From: Rheinheimera aquimaris
GTDB taxonomy: Bacteria > Pseudomonadota > Gammaproteobacteria > Enterobacterales > Alteromonadaceae
Reading direction: 5' to 3'
Assembly (NCBI RefSeq): GCF_020531985.1
Contig: NZ_JAJAVQ010000003.1
Location: 496,001-560,000 of the forward strand
Length of the DNA stretch: 64,000 nt
In this document: piece by piece, positions 34,979-45,053 of the stretch
Layout: each line of letters starts with the position of its first letter
Position numbering within the stretch: the stretch's first letter is position 1
Made by a program: the position numbers and the translations under genes
The notes under the pieces: generated by a model
Told to the model about the DNA's origin: nothing
The model's database searches: none
What the model saw: only the letters and a program-made list of their open reading frames with translations

Positions 34979-35587
34979 TTACAGTGAAACACCAGAGAAA
35001 GACATAAAGCCTAACCCCATTAAGCCAACCATTAAGAAGGTAATACCCAGACCACGTAAACCGTGTGGAATATCTGCGTATTTTAACTTCTCACGAATAC
35101 CTGCCAGTAACGTAATAGCCAACATCCAGCCAATACCACTGCCGATACCAAATACCACGCTCTCGCCAAAGTTGTAGTCGCGCTCAACCATGAAAGCTAC
35201 CGCACCGAAAATGGCACAGTTAACCGTGATTAGCGGTAGGAAAATACCTAAAGCGTTGTACAGCGCCGGGAAGAACTTATCTAAAATCATCTCCAGGATT
35301 TGTACTAACGCAGCAATAACGCCGATATAGGTTAAGAAACCCAAAAAGCTCAGGTCAGCTTCCGGGAAACCGGCCCAGTCCAGCGCACCTGGCGCCAATA
35401 AGTTTTGGTATACCAGATTGTTCACTGGTACTGAAATACCTAACACCACTGTTACCGCAACACCCAGACCAAAAGCCGTGGTGATTTTTTTCGATACAGC
35501 GATAAAAGTACACATCCCAAGGAAGAATGACAGTGCGAGGTTTTCAATGAAAACCGCACGAACGAATAAACTAATATAATGTTCCAT
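34979..35587 (-). CDS. nqrE: Na+-translocating NADH:quinone reductase subunit E
   Basis: A 202-residue membrane subunit with six predicted helices, homologous to RnfA. It begins [26 protein letters not shown] and includes the conserved Cys in FFLGMCTF that helps coordinate the iron centre shared with NqrD. It lies 18 bp before nqrF. Confidence 0.96.
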   Translation of the reverse strand: MEHYISLFVRAVFIENLALSFFLGMCTFIAVSKKITTAFGLGVAVTVVLGISVPVNNLVYQNLLAPGALDWAGFPEADLSFLGFLTYIGVIAALVQILEMILDKFFPALYNALGIFLPLITVNCAIFGAVAFMVERDYNFGESVVFGIGSGIGWMLAITLLAGIREKLKYADIPHGLRGLGITFLMVGLMGLGFMSFSGVSL

Positions 35588-35597
35588 CTAATTCTCC

Positions 35598-36227
35598 TTA
35601 GGCCTTCTCTACCTGTTCGGTACGGAAGGTGCGCAGTATCCAGATAAAGCAGGCGATGATGATAAATGCGCTAGGTGGCATTAACAGTAAGCCCATAGGC
35701 TGATACCAGCCGCCATCTTTTACCAGAGGTAAAATTTCAACACCAAATACTGTGCCCGAACCGCCCAGCTCACGAATAAAGGCAACCGTCATCAATACAA
35801 CGCTGTAACCTAAACCGTTACCGATACCATCGAGGAAACTGATACCCGGAGCGCTTTTCATAGCATAAGCTTCTGCACGCCCCATTACGATACAGTTGGT
35901 AATAATCAGACCAACGAATACCGACAGTTCTTTTGCCACATCATAAGCAAAGGCTTTCAGTAACTGGTCAACGACGATTACCAAAGATGCGATAATTGTC
36001 ATCTGCACAATAATACGCACGCTTGATGGAATATGATTACGGATCAATGAAATAAAGAAGTTTGAAAAGGCCGTTACCAAAGTAAGTGCAATACACATTA
36101 CCAAGGCTTTATCCATTTTCGTCGTTACTGCCAGTGCAGAACAAATACCCAGTACCTGCAATGCAATAGGGTTATTGGCAAAAACCGGCCCGAAAAGAAC
36201 CGTTTTAATCTCTTTTGCGTTAGCCAT
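35598..36227 (-). CDS. nqrD: Na+-translocating NADH:quinone reductase subunit D
   Basis: A 209-residue membrane subunit with six helices, homologous to RnfE, with the conserved [17 protein letters not shown] cysteine segment and [13 protein letters not shown]. Its start overlaps the nqrC stop by 8 bp (36220-36227), indicating coupled translation; nqrE follows after 10 bp. Confidence 0.96.
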   Translation of the reverse strand: MANAKEIKTVLFGPVFANNPIALQVLGICSALAVTTKMDKALVMCIALTLVTAFSNFFISLIRNHIPSSVRIIVQMTIIASLVIVVDQLLKAFAYDVAKELSVFVGLIITNCIVMGRAEAYAMKSAPGISFLDGIGNGLGYSVVLMTVAFIRELGGSGTVFGVEILPLVKDGGWYQPMGLLLMPPSAFIIIACFIWILRTFRTEQVEKA

Positions 36228-37005
36228 TGTTTAATGCTCCATCGCGAACTTTGGCCAGGAACGGGGCAAAGCCCTTAGCACCTGCCCAGAAATCGAAAGT
36301 ATGCTGTACACCGTTACTGGTTAATGTCGCACCAGATAAACCGTCTACTTCAAAAGCAGAATCTGCACTGGCGTTGCCAGGCTTAACCACTTTAATAGCA
36401 GGCTGGCCTGACTGATCCAGTAGTTTCTTACCAACGAATTGCGCAGACCATTTCGGGTTCTGTACTTCACCACCTAAGCCAGCAGTTTCACCTTGCTCGT
36501 AGTAGTTCAGTCCCTGAATGGTAGTACCGTCCGGCCCTAACGCCAGGAAGGCATGCATGGTAGACCACAGACCATAACCGTGAATTGGCAGTACTATTGC
36601 AGACAATTCACCAGACTCAACACCGTTTTCATAAGCAAAGTAAACCGGTGCTACGTTAGCACGGGTTTTAATTGAGGCAATATCCTCATCTCCCGATAAA
36701 CGCTCGCTGGTAGCAGGGTCTTTCATCGCTTTGCGGTAGTCATAATCTTTTGGCTTATCAACCAGCTCACCGCTGTCTAAATCGACAAAACGTTCTTCAA
36801 TATGCTTGCTGTATAAAGCAGCAATGTCTGAACCTGACAGTAAGCCTGTTACAGCCAGCACGTTTTTCTGGGAGTCCAGCAACTTATTTGCAGTTTGTTG
36901 TGGGCGTAGTTGTACAGCAGCAGTAGATACGATAACTGCACACACCAGACATAAAGAGATGACTACAATCAGCGTTTTGCTGATGCTATCGTTATTACTA
37001 GACAT
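36220..37005 (-). CDS. nqrC: Na+-translocating NADH:quinone reductase subunit C
   Basis: A 261-residue subunit with one N-terminal TM helix (about 11-30) and a periplasmic domain carrying covalent FMN. The flavinylation motif D221-G-L-S-G-A-T227 fits the ApbE target consensus, with Thr227 the expected attachment site. ATG 37005 gives the normal NqrC start; the longer frame into nqrB is rejected. It overlaps both nqrB and nqrD by 8 bp. Confidence 0.96.
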   Translation of the reverse strand: MSSNNDSISKTLIVVISLCLVCAVIVSTAAVQLRPQQTANKLLDSQKNVLAVTGLLSGSDIAALYSKHIEERFVDLDSGELVDKPKDYDYRKAMKDPATSERLSGDEDIASIKTRANVAPVYFAYENGVESGELSAIVLPIHGYGLWSTMHAFLALGPDGTTIQGLNYYEQGETAGLGGEVQNPKWSAQFVGKKLLDQSGQPAIKVVKPGNASADSAFEVDGLSGATLTSNGVQHTFDFWAGAKGFAPFLAKVRDGALNNG

Positions 37006-38203
37006 TACGTGCCAGCCTCCGCTTGATATTGGCCTGAGCCACGAAGAAATCGAATAGTGGTGCAAACAGGTTTGCAAACAGTATTGCTAACATCATACCT
37101 TCTGGGTATGCAGGGTTAACTACTCGGATCATCACAACCATGAAACCGATAAGCATACCGTAAGCCCATTTACCTTTGTCGGTGAAAGAAGCAGATACCG
37201 GGTCAGTCGCCATGAAGAACATACCGATGGCAAAACCACCTAATACCAGATGCCAGTGCCAAGGCATGGCAAACATAGCATTAGATTCTGAACCAATGGC
37301 GTTGAACAGATAAGATGTCAGCACCATACCCACCATTACACCGGCAACAATACGCCAGGATGCGATACGGAAGTAAATCAGTGCCAGGCCGCCAACTAAC
37401 AGCGCCAATACTGAGGTTTCACCAACTGAACCCGGGATAAAACCATAAAACGCATCCCACCACAGTTGCATGTTAGAGGCATAGTCTAAATCACCCGCAG
37501 CGGCTTTACTTAACCAGGTTGCGCCTGAATAACCGTCAGCGACAGTCCAGACCGCATCACCGGAAATTTGCGCCGGGTAAGCGAAGAACAAAAATGCACG
37601 GCCAGCCAGAGCCGGGTTCAAGAAATTACGGCCTGTACCGCCAAACACTTCCTTGGCAATAACCACACCGAACGTGATACCTAAGGCAACCTGCCACAGC
37701 GGAATAGTGGCTGGCAGAATCAATGCAAACAGGATAGAGCTAACGAAGAAACCTTCGTTGACCTCATGTTTACGCACAGAGGCAAACACGACTTCCCAGA
37801 AGCCACCGACTACGAAAGTGACAGCATAAATCGGCAGGAACCATACAGCACCGTACCACATTTTACTGCCCCAACCCGATGCAGCACTTAAGTCACCACC
37901 TAAAGCATGGAAAATAGCAACCTGCCAGGTGTCTGGTGTACCAAAACCGGCCTGCAGTGCAATAACAGCCTGATGACCTACGTTATACATACCAAAAAAC
38001 AGAGCTGGAAACAGTGCCAACCAGACAAAAATCATGATCCGTTTCAGATCGATACTGTCACGTACGTGCGTACCGTTCTTGGTAACCAGACCCGGAGTAT
38101 AAAGAATAGTGGCAACAGCTTCATACAGCGCATACCACTTCTCATATTTACCGCCCTTCTCAAAAGACGGCTCAATGCGCTCTAAAAAATGCTTCAAACT
38201 CAT
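36998..38203 (-). CDS. nqrB: Na+-translocating NADH:quinone reductase subunit B
   Basis: The core Na+-transporting membrane subunit, 401 residues with about ten helices. It carries a covalent-FMN motif D223-G-Y-S-G-A-T229 and the conserved [18 protein letters not shown] block. The N-terminal cytoplasmic stretch (about 1-50) is typical. nqrA lies 2 bp upstream and nqrC overlaps the 3' end. Confidence 0.97.
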   Translation of the reverse strand: MSLKHFLERIEPSFEKGGKYEKWYALYEAVATILYTPGLVTKNGTHVRDSIDLKRIMIFVWLALFPALFFGMYNVGHQAVIALQAGFGTPDTWQVAIFHALGGDLSAASGWGSKMWYGAVWFLPIYAVTFVVGGFWEVVFASVRKHEVNEGFFVSSILFALILPATIPLWQVALGITFGVVIAKEVFGGTGRNFLNPALAGRAFLFFAYPAQISGDAVWTVADGYSGATWLSKAAAGDLDYASNMQLWWDAFYGFIPGSVGETSVLALLVGGLALIYFRIASWRIVAGVMVGMVLTSYLFNAIGSESNAMFAMPWHWHLVLGGFAIGMFFMATDPVSASFTDKGKWAYGMLIGFMVVMIRVVNPAYPEGMMLAILFANLFAPLFDFFVAQANIKRRLARNV

Positions 38204-38205
38204 GA

Positions 38206-39543
38206 TTAGCCTTCCTTCTGAATGATCGTCAGGCAGTTACGTAAAATGGTGCCGTAATCATACTTGCCAGGGCACACAAAGGTACATAGTGCCAGATCTT
38301 CTTCGTCTAATTCGAGACAACCCAATGACTGAGCACTGTCGGTATCACCCGAAATCAGATCCCGTAGCAATAACGTTGGCAACATATCCAGCGGCATAAC
38401 ACGCTCATAGTTACCAATAGGCACCATGGCACGGGAAGAGCCGTTGGTTGTCGTGGTCATGTTAAATAAGCGCTTAGGGCTCAAATGAGACAGATAGGCA
38501 CGAGTTACTGAGAACTTGGTTGCACCAGGTGCAATCCAGCCTAAAAACTCTTTATCGTAGCCTTCAGCCAACACCGACAACTGAGTATGGAACCGGCCAA
38601 CATAGCCATGCACACCATGAGCTGTAACGCCAGACAATACTGAGCCTGAGATGATACGATTCTGACCGTCAGCCAGTTCACCTGCTGTCAGTTGAGCAAC
38701 AGAGGCTCCCTGTACAGTTTTAACTAAACGAGGGTTATTCACTGCCGGGCCAGCCAGAGAAATAACACGTTCGCTGTGCAGCTCGCCGGTAGTAAACAAC
38801 TTACCGATAGCAATGACATCCTGATAGCCAATGTGCCAAACCACTTTCTTCGCGCTGACAGGGTCAAGCAAATGAATATGGGTACCAACCAGACCGGCCG
38901 GATGCGGGCCATCAAACTCGGCAACTTCTGCTTTGCTCACTGTCGGTACATTTGCACCAGCTTTTTTCGACAAATAAAGCTTGCCATCCGTCAGTGCCGT
39001 CAGAACCGTCAGACCCTGAGTAAAGGCTTCGCTGTCAGCCGCAATAACAACAGCCGGGTCTGCTGCCAGCGGGTTGGTATCCATTGCATTGACGAAAATC
39101 GCACGAGGTGTGCTATCAATTGCCGGAGTCTGGCTGAAAGGACGGGTACGAAATGCCACCCAAAGCCCTGAGTCAACCAGGTTCTGTACGACCTGTTCGC
39201 GGTTTAATGTTGCTAACTGATCAGCGCTATACTTGGCGAACTGAACAGCATCATTGCCAGAGGCTTCAATCACCACCGACTGGAGCACCCGCTTCGCACC
39301 ACGATTGATTTCCGTGACCGTACCCGCCAGCGGTGCAGTAAACTTCACACCTGGTGTCTTTTTGTCTTCAAAAAGTACCTGGCCTTTTTTTACCGTATCA
39401 CCAACTTCAACCGCCATCGTCGGACGCATACCAATATACTCTTCGCCTAATACAGCGACAGTGGTAATGGCATTGCCCGTACTGATCTCTTGTTTAGGAC
39501 TGCCCGCCAGGGGAATGTCCAAGCCTTTTTTGAGTTTTATCAT
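38206..39543 (-). CDS. nqrA: Na+-translocating NADH:quinone reductase subunit A
   Basis: A peripheral subunit of Na+-NQR without redox cofactors, linked to quinone binding. The product is 445 residues from ATG 39543 ([16 protein letters not shown]), the usual NqrA start; a GTG four codons earlier is possible. A biotinyl-like barrel ([18 protein letters not shown]) near the N-terminus is typical. First gene of the operon. Confidence 0.96.
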   Translation of the reverse strand: MIKLKKGLDIPLAGSPKQEISTGNAITTVAVLGEEYIGMRPTMAVEVGDTVKKGQVLFEDKKTPGVKFTAPLAGTVTEINRGAKRVLQSVVIEASGNDAVQFAKYSADQLATLNREQVVQNLVDSGLWVAFRTRPFSQTPAIDSTPRAIFVNAMDTNPLAADPAVVIAADSEAFTQGLTVLTALTDGKLYLSKKAGANVPTVSKAEVAEFDGPHPAGLVGTHIHLLDPVSAKKVVWHIGYQDVIAIGKLFTTGELHSERVISLAGPAVNNPRLVKTVQGASVAQLTAGELADGQNRIISGSVLSGVTAHGVHGYVGRFHTQLSVLAEGYDKEFLGWIAPGATKFSVTRAYLSHLSPKRLFNMTTTTNGSSRAMVPIGNYERVMPLDMLPTLLLRDLISGDTDSAQSLGCLELDEEDLALCTFVCPGKYDYGTILRNCLTIIQKEG

Positions 39544-39830
39544 ACGTACTTGCACTACTATTTTGGGAAGAAACAGGGCCTAGTTTTTCAGCTGCTCTGA
39601 GCGCAGCGCATCCGGCGTTTTTTATTCAGCATCAAATACTGTTTATTTTTGCGACAGATACACGTATTAAAGTCGCGGATTCTATCATCATTACCGCAGC
39701 CTATCTATGCTATTAGATAAATTTTCCAGCAATCCGGCTGGGCAATTCCGCCATTGGTCTAACCCGACGGCGCGGCGACTTTAGCTCGTTACCAACGCAA
39801 ATTCTAGTCAACTTTAGTCCATTCGCAGAT
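39544..39830. other. Intergenic control region upstream of nqrA
   Basis: About 290 bp with no gene I can support. On the minus strand a TAGAAT (39684-39679) could be the nqr -10 box, with only a weak -35 (TAGATA) 17 bp upstream, leaving a leader of about 130 nt before nqrA. A 75-codon minus-strand frame that overlaps the end of fabV is a shadow. I see no riboswitch-like structure. Confidence 0.4.
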
Positions 39831-39855
39831 AAACAAAAGCCGCCCAACGGCGGCT
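39831..39855 (-). terminator. Terminator of fabV
   Basis: On the minus strand, AGCCGCC (39855-39849), a GTTG loop and GGCGGCT (39844-39838) are followed by TTTGTTT, 8 bp after the fabV stop. A perfect 7-bp GC-rich stem with a U-rich tail. Confidence 0.85.
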
Positions 39856-39863
39856 CTAATATT

Positions 39864-41057
39864 TTATCCGGCGATATTATGCAGTGGCACCATAGGCGAT
39901 ACGTCTGCATCATAATCAACATGGTTGTAACCAAAGCCAAATAGTCTCAGGAATTCATTATGATAGCCTTTGTAATCAGTCAGCGTATCGATAGTGTCAG
40001 TGGTTACCTGGCCCCACAGATCTTTCACAGCTTGCTGGATATGCTCACTTAATTCTTTGCCATCCATCCGCAGACGACCAGCATCATCCATCAATGGTGC
40101 ATCACTGTATAAGCCCTGGCGGAATAAACCATTAATCTGCTCAATACAACCTTCATGTGTGCCCTCTTCTTTCATCACCCGGTACAACAATGAAATATAA
40201 AGCGGCATGATAGGAATGGCAGAACTGGCTTGGGTAACTAACGCTTTAAGCGATGCCACGTAAGCCTTACCTTTTTTTGCACTTAGTTTATCAGTAATAG
40301 CTGATGCAGCCCGATCCAGATCTTCCTTGGCTTTACCAATGGTAGCTTTACCGTATATTGGCCAGGTTAATTCTTTACCAATGTAGGTGTAAGCAACAGT
40401 CTGGCAGTTATCTGCTAATACGCCAGCAGCATTTAGCTGATCCAGCCAGCGCTCCCAGTCTTCGCCACCCATGACTTTCACTGTCTGATAAATTTCATCG
40501 TCGTTTGCTGGCTCTACGGATACTTCTTCAATTTCACGCTTGCTGGTGTTCAGTGTCCGGGCTGTATATGACTGACCGATGGGTTTTAACACTGAACTGA
40601 AGACTTCGCCGCTAACAGGGTCTTTACGTCGTGGTGCGGCCAGGCTGTACACCACCAGATCAATCTTACCCATTTCTTTGCTGATAATATCAATTGCCTG
40701 ACTTTTCAATTCATCAGTAAAGGCGTCGCCATTCAGGTGTTTATTCCATAAACCAGCAGCATTTGCCGCCTGCTCAAAAGCCGCAGTGTTATACCAACCC
40801 GCAGAAGCCGTTTTGTTCTCTGTTGGCTCTTTTTCAAAGAAAATACCTAATGTTTTCGCTGCTGAGCCAAAAGCCGCAGTAATACGTGAAGCCAGGCCAT
40901 AACCGGTTGAAGACCCTATAACCAGGACATTTTTAGGCCCGTTAGCGACGGGCCCCAGCGCTTTAACATACTCAATTTGTTCTTTTACGTGCTCGGCACA
41001 GCCGACAGGATGAGCGTTTGTACAAATAAAACCACGAATTTTCGGTTGAATAACCAT
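39864..41057 (-). CDS. fabV: Enoyl-[acyl-carrier-protein] reductase FabV
   Basis: NADH-dependent trans-2-enoyl reductase closing the fatty-acid elongation cycle; FabV is the triclosan-tolerant type. The 397-residue protein has the cofactor loop VIGSSTGYGLASRI (46-59) and the family catalytic spacing Y-x8-K (Tyr235 and Lys244). A GGAG lies before ATG 41057. It stands alone with its own promoter and terminator. No FabI gene is in the window. Confidence 0.96.
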   Translation of the reverse strand: MVIQPKIRGFICTNAHPVGCAEHVKEQIEYVKALGPVANGPKNVLVIGSSTGYGLASRITAAFGSAAKTLGIFFEKEPTENKTASAGWYNTAAFEQAANAAGLWNKHLNGDAFTDELKSQAIDIISKEMGKIDLVVYSLAAPRRKDPVSGEVFSSVLKPIGQSYTARTLNTSKREIEEVSVEPANDDEIYQTVKVMGGEDWERWLDQLNAAGVLADNCQTVAYTYIGKELTWPIYGKATIGKAKEDLDRAASAITDKLSAKKGKAYVASLKALVTQASSAIPIMPLYISLLYRVMKEEGTHEGCIEQINGLFRQGLYSDAPLMDDAGRLRMDGKELSEHIQQAVKDLWGQVTTDTIDTLTDYKGYHNEFLRLFGFGYNHVDYDADVSPMVPLHNIAG

Positions 41058-41072
41058 GACAGCTCCTGCTGT

Positions 41073-41101
41073 TGTATCGACAAAATTGACGCTAGTGTAA
41101 A
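41073..41101 (-). promoter_or_regulatory. Candidate promoter of fabV
   Basis: On the minus strand, TTTACA (41101-41096), a 17-bp spacer and GATACA (41078-41073). It would place the start about 10 bp before the fabV ATG, close to the Shine-Dalgarno, so a slightly different start site may be used. Moderate match only. Confidence 0.3.
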
Positions 41102-41170
41102 ACTTTACCGCAGAAAACAGGTCTGATCAGCCATTTTCGTGGAATAAATGCCTGGATTAGATTTGGCAGA

Positions 41171-41196
41171 AAAAAAGCGTCATACCGACGCTTTTT
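41171..41196 (-). terminator. Terminator overlapping the 3' end of the bolA-family gene
   Basis: On the minus strand, AAAAAGCGTC, a GGTAT loop and GACGCTTTTTT form an intrinsic terminator whose 5' arm and loop encode the last codons and stop of the BolA-family gene (stop 41180). The terminator is thus partly inside the coding sequence. Confidence 0.85.
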
Positions 41197-41521
41197 CGTT
41201 ATTTTCCAGTTTGCTACCACCATAGCAACGGGGTGATGCCGGTGGCTTCTCTGCATAATACTCATACCATTCAGACGGAGTATAGGTATGCAAAGCTAAA
41301 GCATGAATTTTCTCGGCCAACTCTTCAGCAACAACTGCATTAACGGCTCGATGCCGTTGCAGCAGACGCATGCCGTCAAATGCCGGCGTAACAATAACCA
41401 CTTTAAAATGCGACTCAGATCCCGATGGCACATTATGCAGATGGCTTTCATTAACCACCTCAAGGAACACAGGATCAAACGCACTAAGTAACTTCTGTTC
41501 AATAGCAGTATGAATCAACAT
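41180..41521 (-). CDS. bolA: BolA family transcriptional regulator/Fe-S partner
   Basis: The 113-residue protein has the BolA fold sequence: LEVVNESHLHNVPSGSESHFKVVIV, then RHRAVNAVVAEEL and HALALHTYTPSEW. BolA proteins bind monothiol glutaredoxins with Fe-S clusters and influence cell shape and stress responses. The conserved His of HALALHTY is present. The length and C-terminal extension match BolA rather than the shorter IbaG. It is near yajG-ampG as in E. coli, though in the opposite direction. Confidence 0.9.
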   Translation of the reverse strand: MLIHTAIEQKLLSAFDPVFLEVVNESHLHNVPSGSESHFKVVIVTPAFDGMRLLQRHRAVNAVVAEELAEKIHALALHTYTPSEWYEYYAEKPPASPRCYGGSKLENNEKASV

Positions 41522-41654
41522 AGTTCTAATCCTTTTTTATTCCTTCTCAATAACTCTAGATGGCAGCACTAAACTTGCCAGCACAGTTCGCTGTCAAGTT
41601 AATTAATCAGAAGTAACGGGCTGGCCAGCCTACTAAAAATAAATTTGTCTAAGT

Positions 41655-42281
41655 TTAAGCGGCGATATAACGAAAAGTCAGATTCACTCTGCTTTGTGTT
41701 ATCCGGCTTTGTTTTGGCAAACGATGCAACCAGTGCAGCTGGCAGGCACCGGCCATCAGCAATAAACTGCCTGATGGCAAATCCCACGCCAGCTGCCAGG
41801 GTTGGTGCCGGTGTTTCAATTCAAATCGCCTGGTACTGCCCAGACTAAGTGATGCGATAACAGGGTCGATACCCAGCTCCCGCTCATTGTCTGCATGCCA
41901 TCCCATGTGTTGCTGCCCGTTTTGATATAAATTCAACAGCACACAATTAAAATGGTACCCGGTAAAGTCGCTTATCTCTTCTGTCAGCTGCTTAACCAAT
42001 GGATGCCAGGGCTGAGGAGAAAACGTCATACCAGAATAGCGATATTGACAATGCGGCTCTCCCATCCAAACTTGCTGACGAGGTATTTTAACCGGCTTAC
42101 CAAACATCATGATACTGTCCTGAGCCCAGCGTAACTGATGCTCCAGCTGTTGTTGTAAAGCATCACTGTTTGAGCGCGGTAACCAGTCAGGCCATAGCTG
42201 AATATCAGCATTGGGCACACTAAAATGTTCAGCAGCCTTTTGTCGGTTGTCGCTGCCTGGCTGCCGTGTCAAAATGCTCAT
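41655..42281 (-). CDS. Alpha-ketoglutarate-dependent dioxygenase AlkB family
   Basis: Fe(II)/2-oxoglutarate oxygenase that oxidatively removes methyl groups from DNA or RNA. The 208-residue protein has the metal ligands His129, Asp131 (WHADNE) and His186 (LHRLPK), and the 2-oxoglutarate arginines Arg198 and Arg204 (SRVNLTFR). The HRLPK and RRFELKHR segments resemble the ALKBH2/3-like group more than E. coli AlkB. Divergent from rlmG with 23 bp between starts. Confidence 0.92.
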   Translation of the reverse strand: MSILTRQPGSDNRQKAAEHFSVPNADIQLWPDWLPRSNSDALQQQLEHQLRWAQDSIMMFGKPVKIPRQQVWMGEPHCQYRYSGMTFSPQPWHPLVKQLTEEISDFTGYHFNCVLLNLYQNGQQHMGWHADNERELGIDPVIASLSLGSTRRFELKHRHQPWQLAWDLPSGSLLLMAGACQLHWLHRLPKQSRITQSRVNLTFRYIAA

Positions 42282-42304
42282 CTTACTTCACCGATAATGT
42301 CATT

Positions 42305-43462
42305 ATGAATACCACTTTTAGTTTTGCCGGCGGCAGCCTACAGCTACATCGCTGGCCGTTAGAACAACCGAACACCAGTTTACAGGCATGGGATGCCGCT
42401 GACGAATTATTATTACAACATGGTCAGACCGCCATCAGCGAATTTCAAAATCAGCATAACAAGCAACCCTCACTGCTGATTATTAATGACAGCTTTGGTG
42501 CCCTGTCCTGTGCATTGGCAGCTTATCCTCAAGTGCAGATAAATGACTCCTACCTGGCAGAACAAGGTACCCGCTATAACCGCCAGCGTAATGGTTTGGG
42601 GTTTGACAATTTGCAGCAGCAAACAAGTTTGCAGCCTTATCCACAGCATGCCGATATCGTGCTGCTTAAACTGCCAAATAACCACAGCTACCTGCAATAC
42701 ATTCTGCAGCAGCTGGCGACAGTTGTAACGACGGATACTGTTGTATTGGCTAGCGCCAAAGCCAAAGACATTAACCGAAATGTTCTGGCGATATTTGAGC
42801 GGGCTATCGGTCAGGCTAGTGCTTCTTTAGCCGTTAAAAAATGTCGTCTGATTCACTGCACCGTCAGTGCCCAGCAGCACGAGGTATCAGACTTCCCGCT
42901 ACGCTGGCCATTGGAACAAACGCCTTACACGCTGGTTAATCACGCCAATGTATTCTCCCGGGAGAAGCTTGATCAGGGCGCGCGCTTCTTTTTGCAACAT
43001 TTACCCGAAACCCCAAATGGCGATCTGGTTATAGATTTGGGTTGCGGCAACGGCGTTTTGAGCCTTGCTCTGCTTAGCCAAAATAATGATATTCAGCTGA
43101 TTTGCGCCGATGAATCCTACATGGCCGTGGAATCCGCCCGGCTGACTATTGCAGAAAACCTGCCGGAGCGTTTGTCCCAGTGTCAGTTTTTTGCAGACGA
43201 TTGCCTGAGCCGTCAGTCAGACAAAACTGCTGATTATATTTTGTGTAACCCACCTTTTCATCAGCAACACGCCGTTACCAGCCATATCGCCTACCAAATG
43301 TTTCAGGATGCTAAACGGGTACTGAAACAGGGTGGCCGTTTGCGTATAGTAGCGAACAGGCATCTGGACTATGCTCAGATGTTAAAACGTCTTTTCGGTA
43401 ACTGTCGGCAACTGGCTGCAGATCCCAAATTTGTTATTTTAGAAGTGATAAAAAGGAGTTAA
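42305..43462 (+). CDS. rlmG: 23S rRNA (guanine(1835)-N2)-methyltransferase RlmG
   Basis: Methylates G1835 of 23S rRNA. The 385-residue protein has an inactive N-terminal methyltransferase-like half and an active C-terminal half: the SAM loop VIDLGCGNGVLSL, CNPPFHQQHAVTSHIAYQMF and GGRLRIVANRHLDY, nearly identical to RlmG blocks. ATG 42305 is preferred over a GTG at 42266 that overlaps alkB; its ribosome site is weak. The yajG-like gene follows after 2 bp. Confidence 0.94.
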   Translation: MNTTFSFAGGSLQLHRWPLEQPNTSLQAWDAADELLLQHGQTAISEFQNQHNKQPSLLIINDSFGALSCALAAYPQVQINDSYLAEQGTRYNRQRNGLGFDNLQQQTSLQPYPQHADIVLLKLPNNHSYLQYILQQLATVVTTDTVVLASAKAKDINRNVLAIFERAIGQASASLAVKKCRLIHCTVSAQQHEVSDFPLRWPLEQTPYTLVNHANVFSREKLDQGARFFLQHLPETPNGDLVIDLGCGNGVLSLALLSQNNDIQLICADESYMAVESARLTIAENLPERLSQCQFFADDCLSRQSDKTADYILCNPPFHQQHAVTSHIAYQMFQDAKRVLKQGGRLRIVANRHLDYAQMLKRLFGNCRQLAADPKFVILEVIKRS

Positions 43463-43464
43463 TT

Positions 43465-44016
43465 ATGCGCTATGTGCTATTCGCCGCCTTGTTACTGGCA
43501 GGCTGCAGCAGTCAGGTACCAAACTTTATTCTTGCCCCTCAGGTGTATCCTGTAGCCTCCAATCAGTTGAGTCAGGCCCGGTTTGCTTTTGCCGTCAGTG
43601 ATGAAAGAGGCATAGCCTACACATTACGCCTGAAAGACGGTGATAAAGTAAAACAAATCATGACGAGTAATGATGTTCGCAGCCAGCTGGAGCAGACGCT
43701 TTCTCAGGCTTTGACAGAACAGGGTGCAGTGTTGGATATCAACAGTAATACCCAGATGACCGTCAAGATAGCGCAGCTACAGGCGTTAGTGGATCAACGT
43801 ACGCTTGAGCACGTGGTGACAAACCAGGTAGCATTTAAAGTGTATATACAAAATGCGCAAGGCACATTCAGTAAGACTTATTCCGGCGACAGCAGCTTTA
43901 CGGCGCCGTTTAAAATGGATGTCGCAGCTGTTGAGCGCGAATTGCGGCTGCTGACAGAGCAGGTATTGACACAATTACTGCAGGATAACAGTTGGCAACA
44001 GGCTGTCAGGGGGTAA
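43465..44016 (+). CDS. yajG: YajG family lipoprotein
   Basis: The 183-residue lipoprotein starts with a signal and lipobox LAGC (Cys14). The mature part, with FILAPQVYP and a segment rich in beta strands, matches YajG. Function is unknown. A strong AAAAGGAG precedes the start, and a cyclophilin gene follows after 1 bp; ampG is nearby as in E. coli, where yajG precedes ampG. Confidence 0.88.
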   Translation: MRYVLFAALLLAGCSSQVPNFILAPQVYPVASNQLSQARFAFAVSDERGIAYTLRLKDGDKVKQIMTSNDVRSQLEQTLSQALTEQGAVLDINSNTQMTVKIAQLQALVDQRTLEHVVTNQVAFKVYIQNAQGTFSKTYSGDSSFTAPFKMDVAAVERELRLLTEQVLTQLLQDNSWQQAVRG

Positions 44017-44017
44017 G

Positions 44018-44608
44018 ATGCGCAATGTGTTTTTCAGTGTGCTGCTGACGCTGATAGCGTTCAACACTATGGCGGATGCCGGCCAGTTTATTCAACCGAA
44101 CAACTTGTACCCTAAAGTAAAGCTGATGACATCTTTTGGCGACATAGTCGTTGAACTGGACCGTAGTAAAGCCCCCATTACAGTGAACAATTTTCTCAGT
44201 TACGTGAAGAACAAGCACTATGATGGCACGCTGTTTCATCGTCTGGAACCTGAATTTGTGCTGCAAGGCGGTGGCTACGATATAAATTACAAGCCGATTG
44301 AAGAAGCCAAAGCTATTTTCAATGAATCCGGTAATGGCATGAAAAATCAGCTGGGCACTATTGCCATGGCCAGGCTAAATGATCCACACAGTGCCACCAG
44401 TCAGTTTTACTTTAATCTGGCAGATAATAGCCACCTCGATCCGGGCCGGAATTGGGGCTATGCGGTATTTGGTTACATCACCGAAGGCATGGAAGTGCTA
44501 GAGAAAATACGTGCAGTTCAGACAGATACGTCGGTCGAGCTAGGCTGGCCGAATGTGCCGGTAGAAAAGGTTATATTAAAAACGGCTATCGTGCTGCCAG
44601 AGCAGTAA
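44018..44608 (+). CDS. Periplasmic cyclophilin-type peptidyl-prolyl isomerase
   Basis: The 196-residue PpiA-like enzyme has a signal peptide (residues 1 to about 21) and cyclophilin blocks NNFLSYVKNKHYDGTLFHR, GTIAMARLNDPHSATSQFYFNL and FGYITEGMEVLEKI. The active-site Arg in FHR and the QFYFN segment are kept. It assists proline isomerisation of exported proteins and is tightly linked to yajG. Confidence 0.92.
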   Translation: MRNVFFSVLLTLIAFNTMADAGQFIQPNNLYPKVKLMTSFGDIVVELDRSKAPITVNNFLSYVKNKHYDGTLFHRLEPEFVLQGGGYDINYKPIEEAKAIFNESGNGMKNQLGTIAMARLNDPHSATSQFYFNLADNSHLDPGRNWGYAVFGYITEGMEVLEKIRAVQTDTSVELGWPNVPVEKVILKTAIVLPEQ

Positions 44609-44662
44609 AACCGGCTATACTTGGCTTTGACGCATGAATGAAAGGGTGCTGAAAAGCCAGGT

Positions 44663-44983
44663 ATGCCAGACCAATTTATCGAGCAGAAATCGCAACAGCT
44701 GATTTTTTATATCTCACGCTATTTGCGCGGACGTTTGCCGCACAGTGAGCTGCACCTGTTTGTCTGGGATACGCTGGAGGAATGGGCGCACCTTAATCAC
44801 ACAGTACATCTTCCCTACACCAACAGAGAACGGGTTTTCTGGCATCTGATCCATCAGCTCGAATGCTGGCCTGATGCCACTTTGCGTGAGAGCAAAACGC
44901 TACGTAGAAATATTCAGGATTGTATCTGTTACCTGAAAGGTCGCGGAATAGCGCCTTTGGATTGCGTTGGCGTAAGGCCATAA
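44663..44983 (+). CDS. Conserved-looking hypothetical protein, 106 residues
   Basis: I do not recognise this protein. It is soluble, rich in Trp, His and Arg, with an alpha-helical pattern (LIFYISRYLRGRLP; VFWHLIHQLECWP) and two Cys (residues about 77 and 93). There is no signal peptide. Start ATG 44663 has only a weak ribosome site (CCAGG). It lies 54 bp after the cyclophilin gene and 70 bp before ampG, all on the same strand. Codon use looks like its neighbours and no other frame is better, so I consider it real. Confidence 0.65.
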   Translation: MPDQFIEQKSQQLIFYISRYLRGRLPHSELHLFVWDTLEEWAHLNHTVHLPYTNRERVFWHLIHQLECWPDATLRESKTLRRNIQDCICYLKGRGIAPLDCVGVRP

Positions 44984-45001
44984 ATAACTGAGCCACAATA
45001 C

Positions 45002-45029
45002 TTGACCCATCGACGGTGACAGGTAAGCT
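45002..45029 (+). promoter_or_regulatory. Candidate promoter of ampG
   Basis: TTGACC (45002-45007), a 16-bp spacer and TAAGCT (45024-45029) lie just upstream of ampG. The -35 box is good, the -10 box moderate. Confidence 0.3.
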
Positions 45030-45053
45030 ACATCAACTTGTTGTAGTCATCCG

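Noticed and set aside
39713-39940. 75-codon minus-strand frame between nqrA and fabV
   Set aside because: It overlaps the end of fabV and the fabV terminator, with no ribosome site and no recognisable protein.
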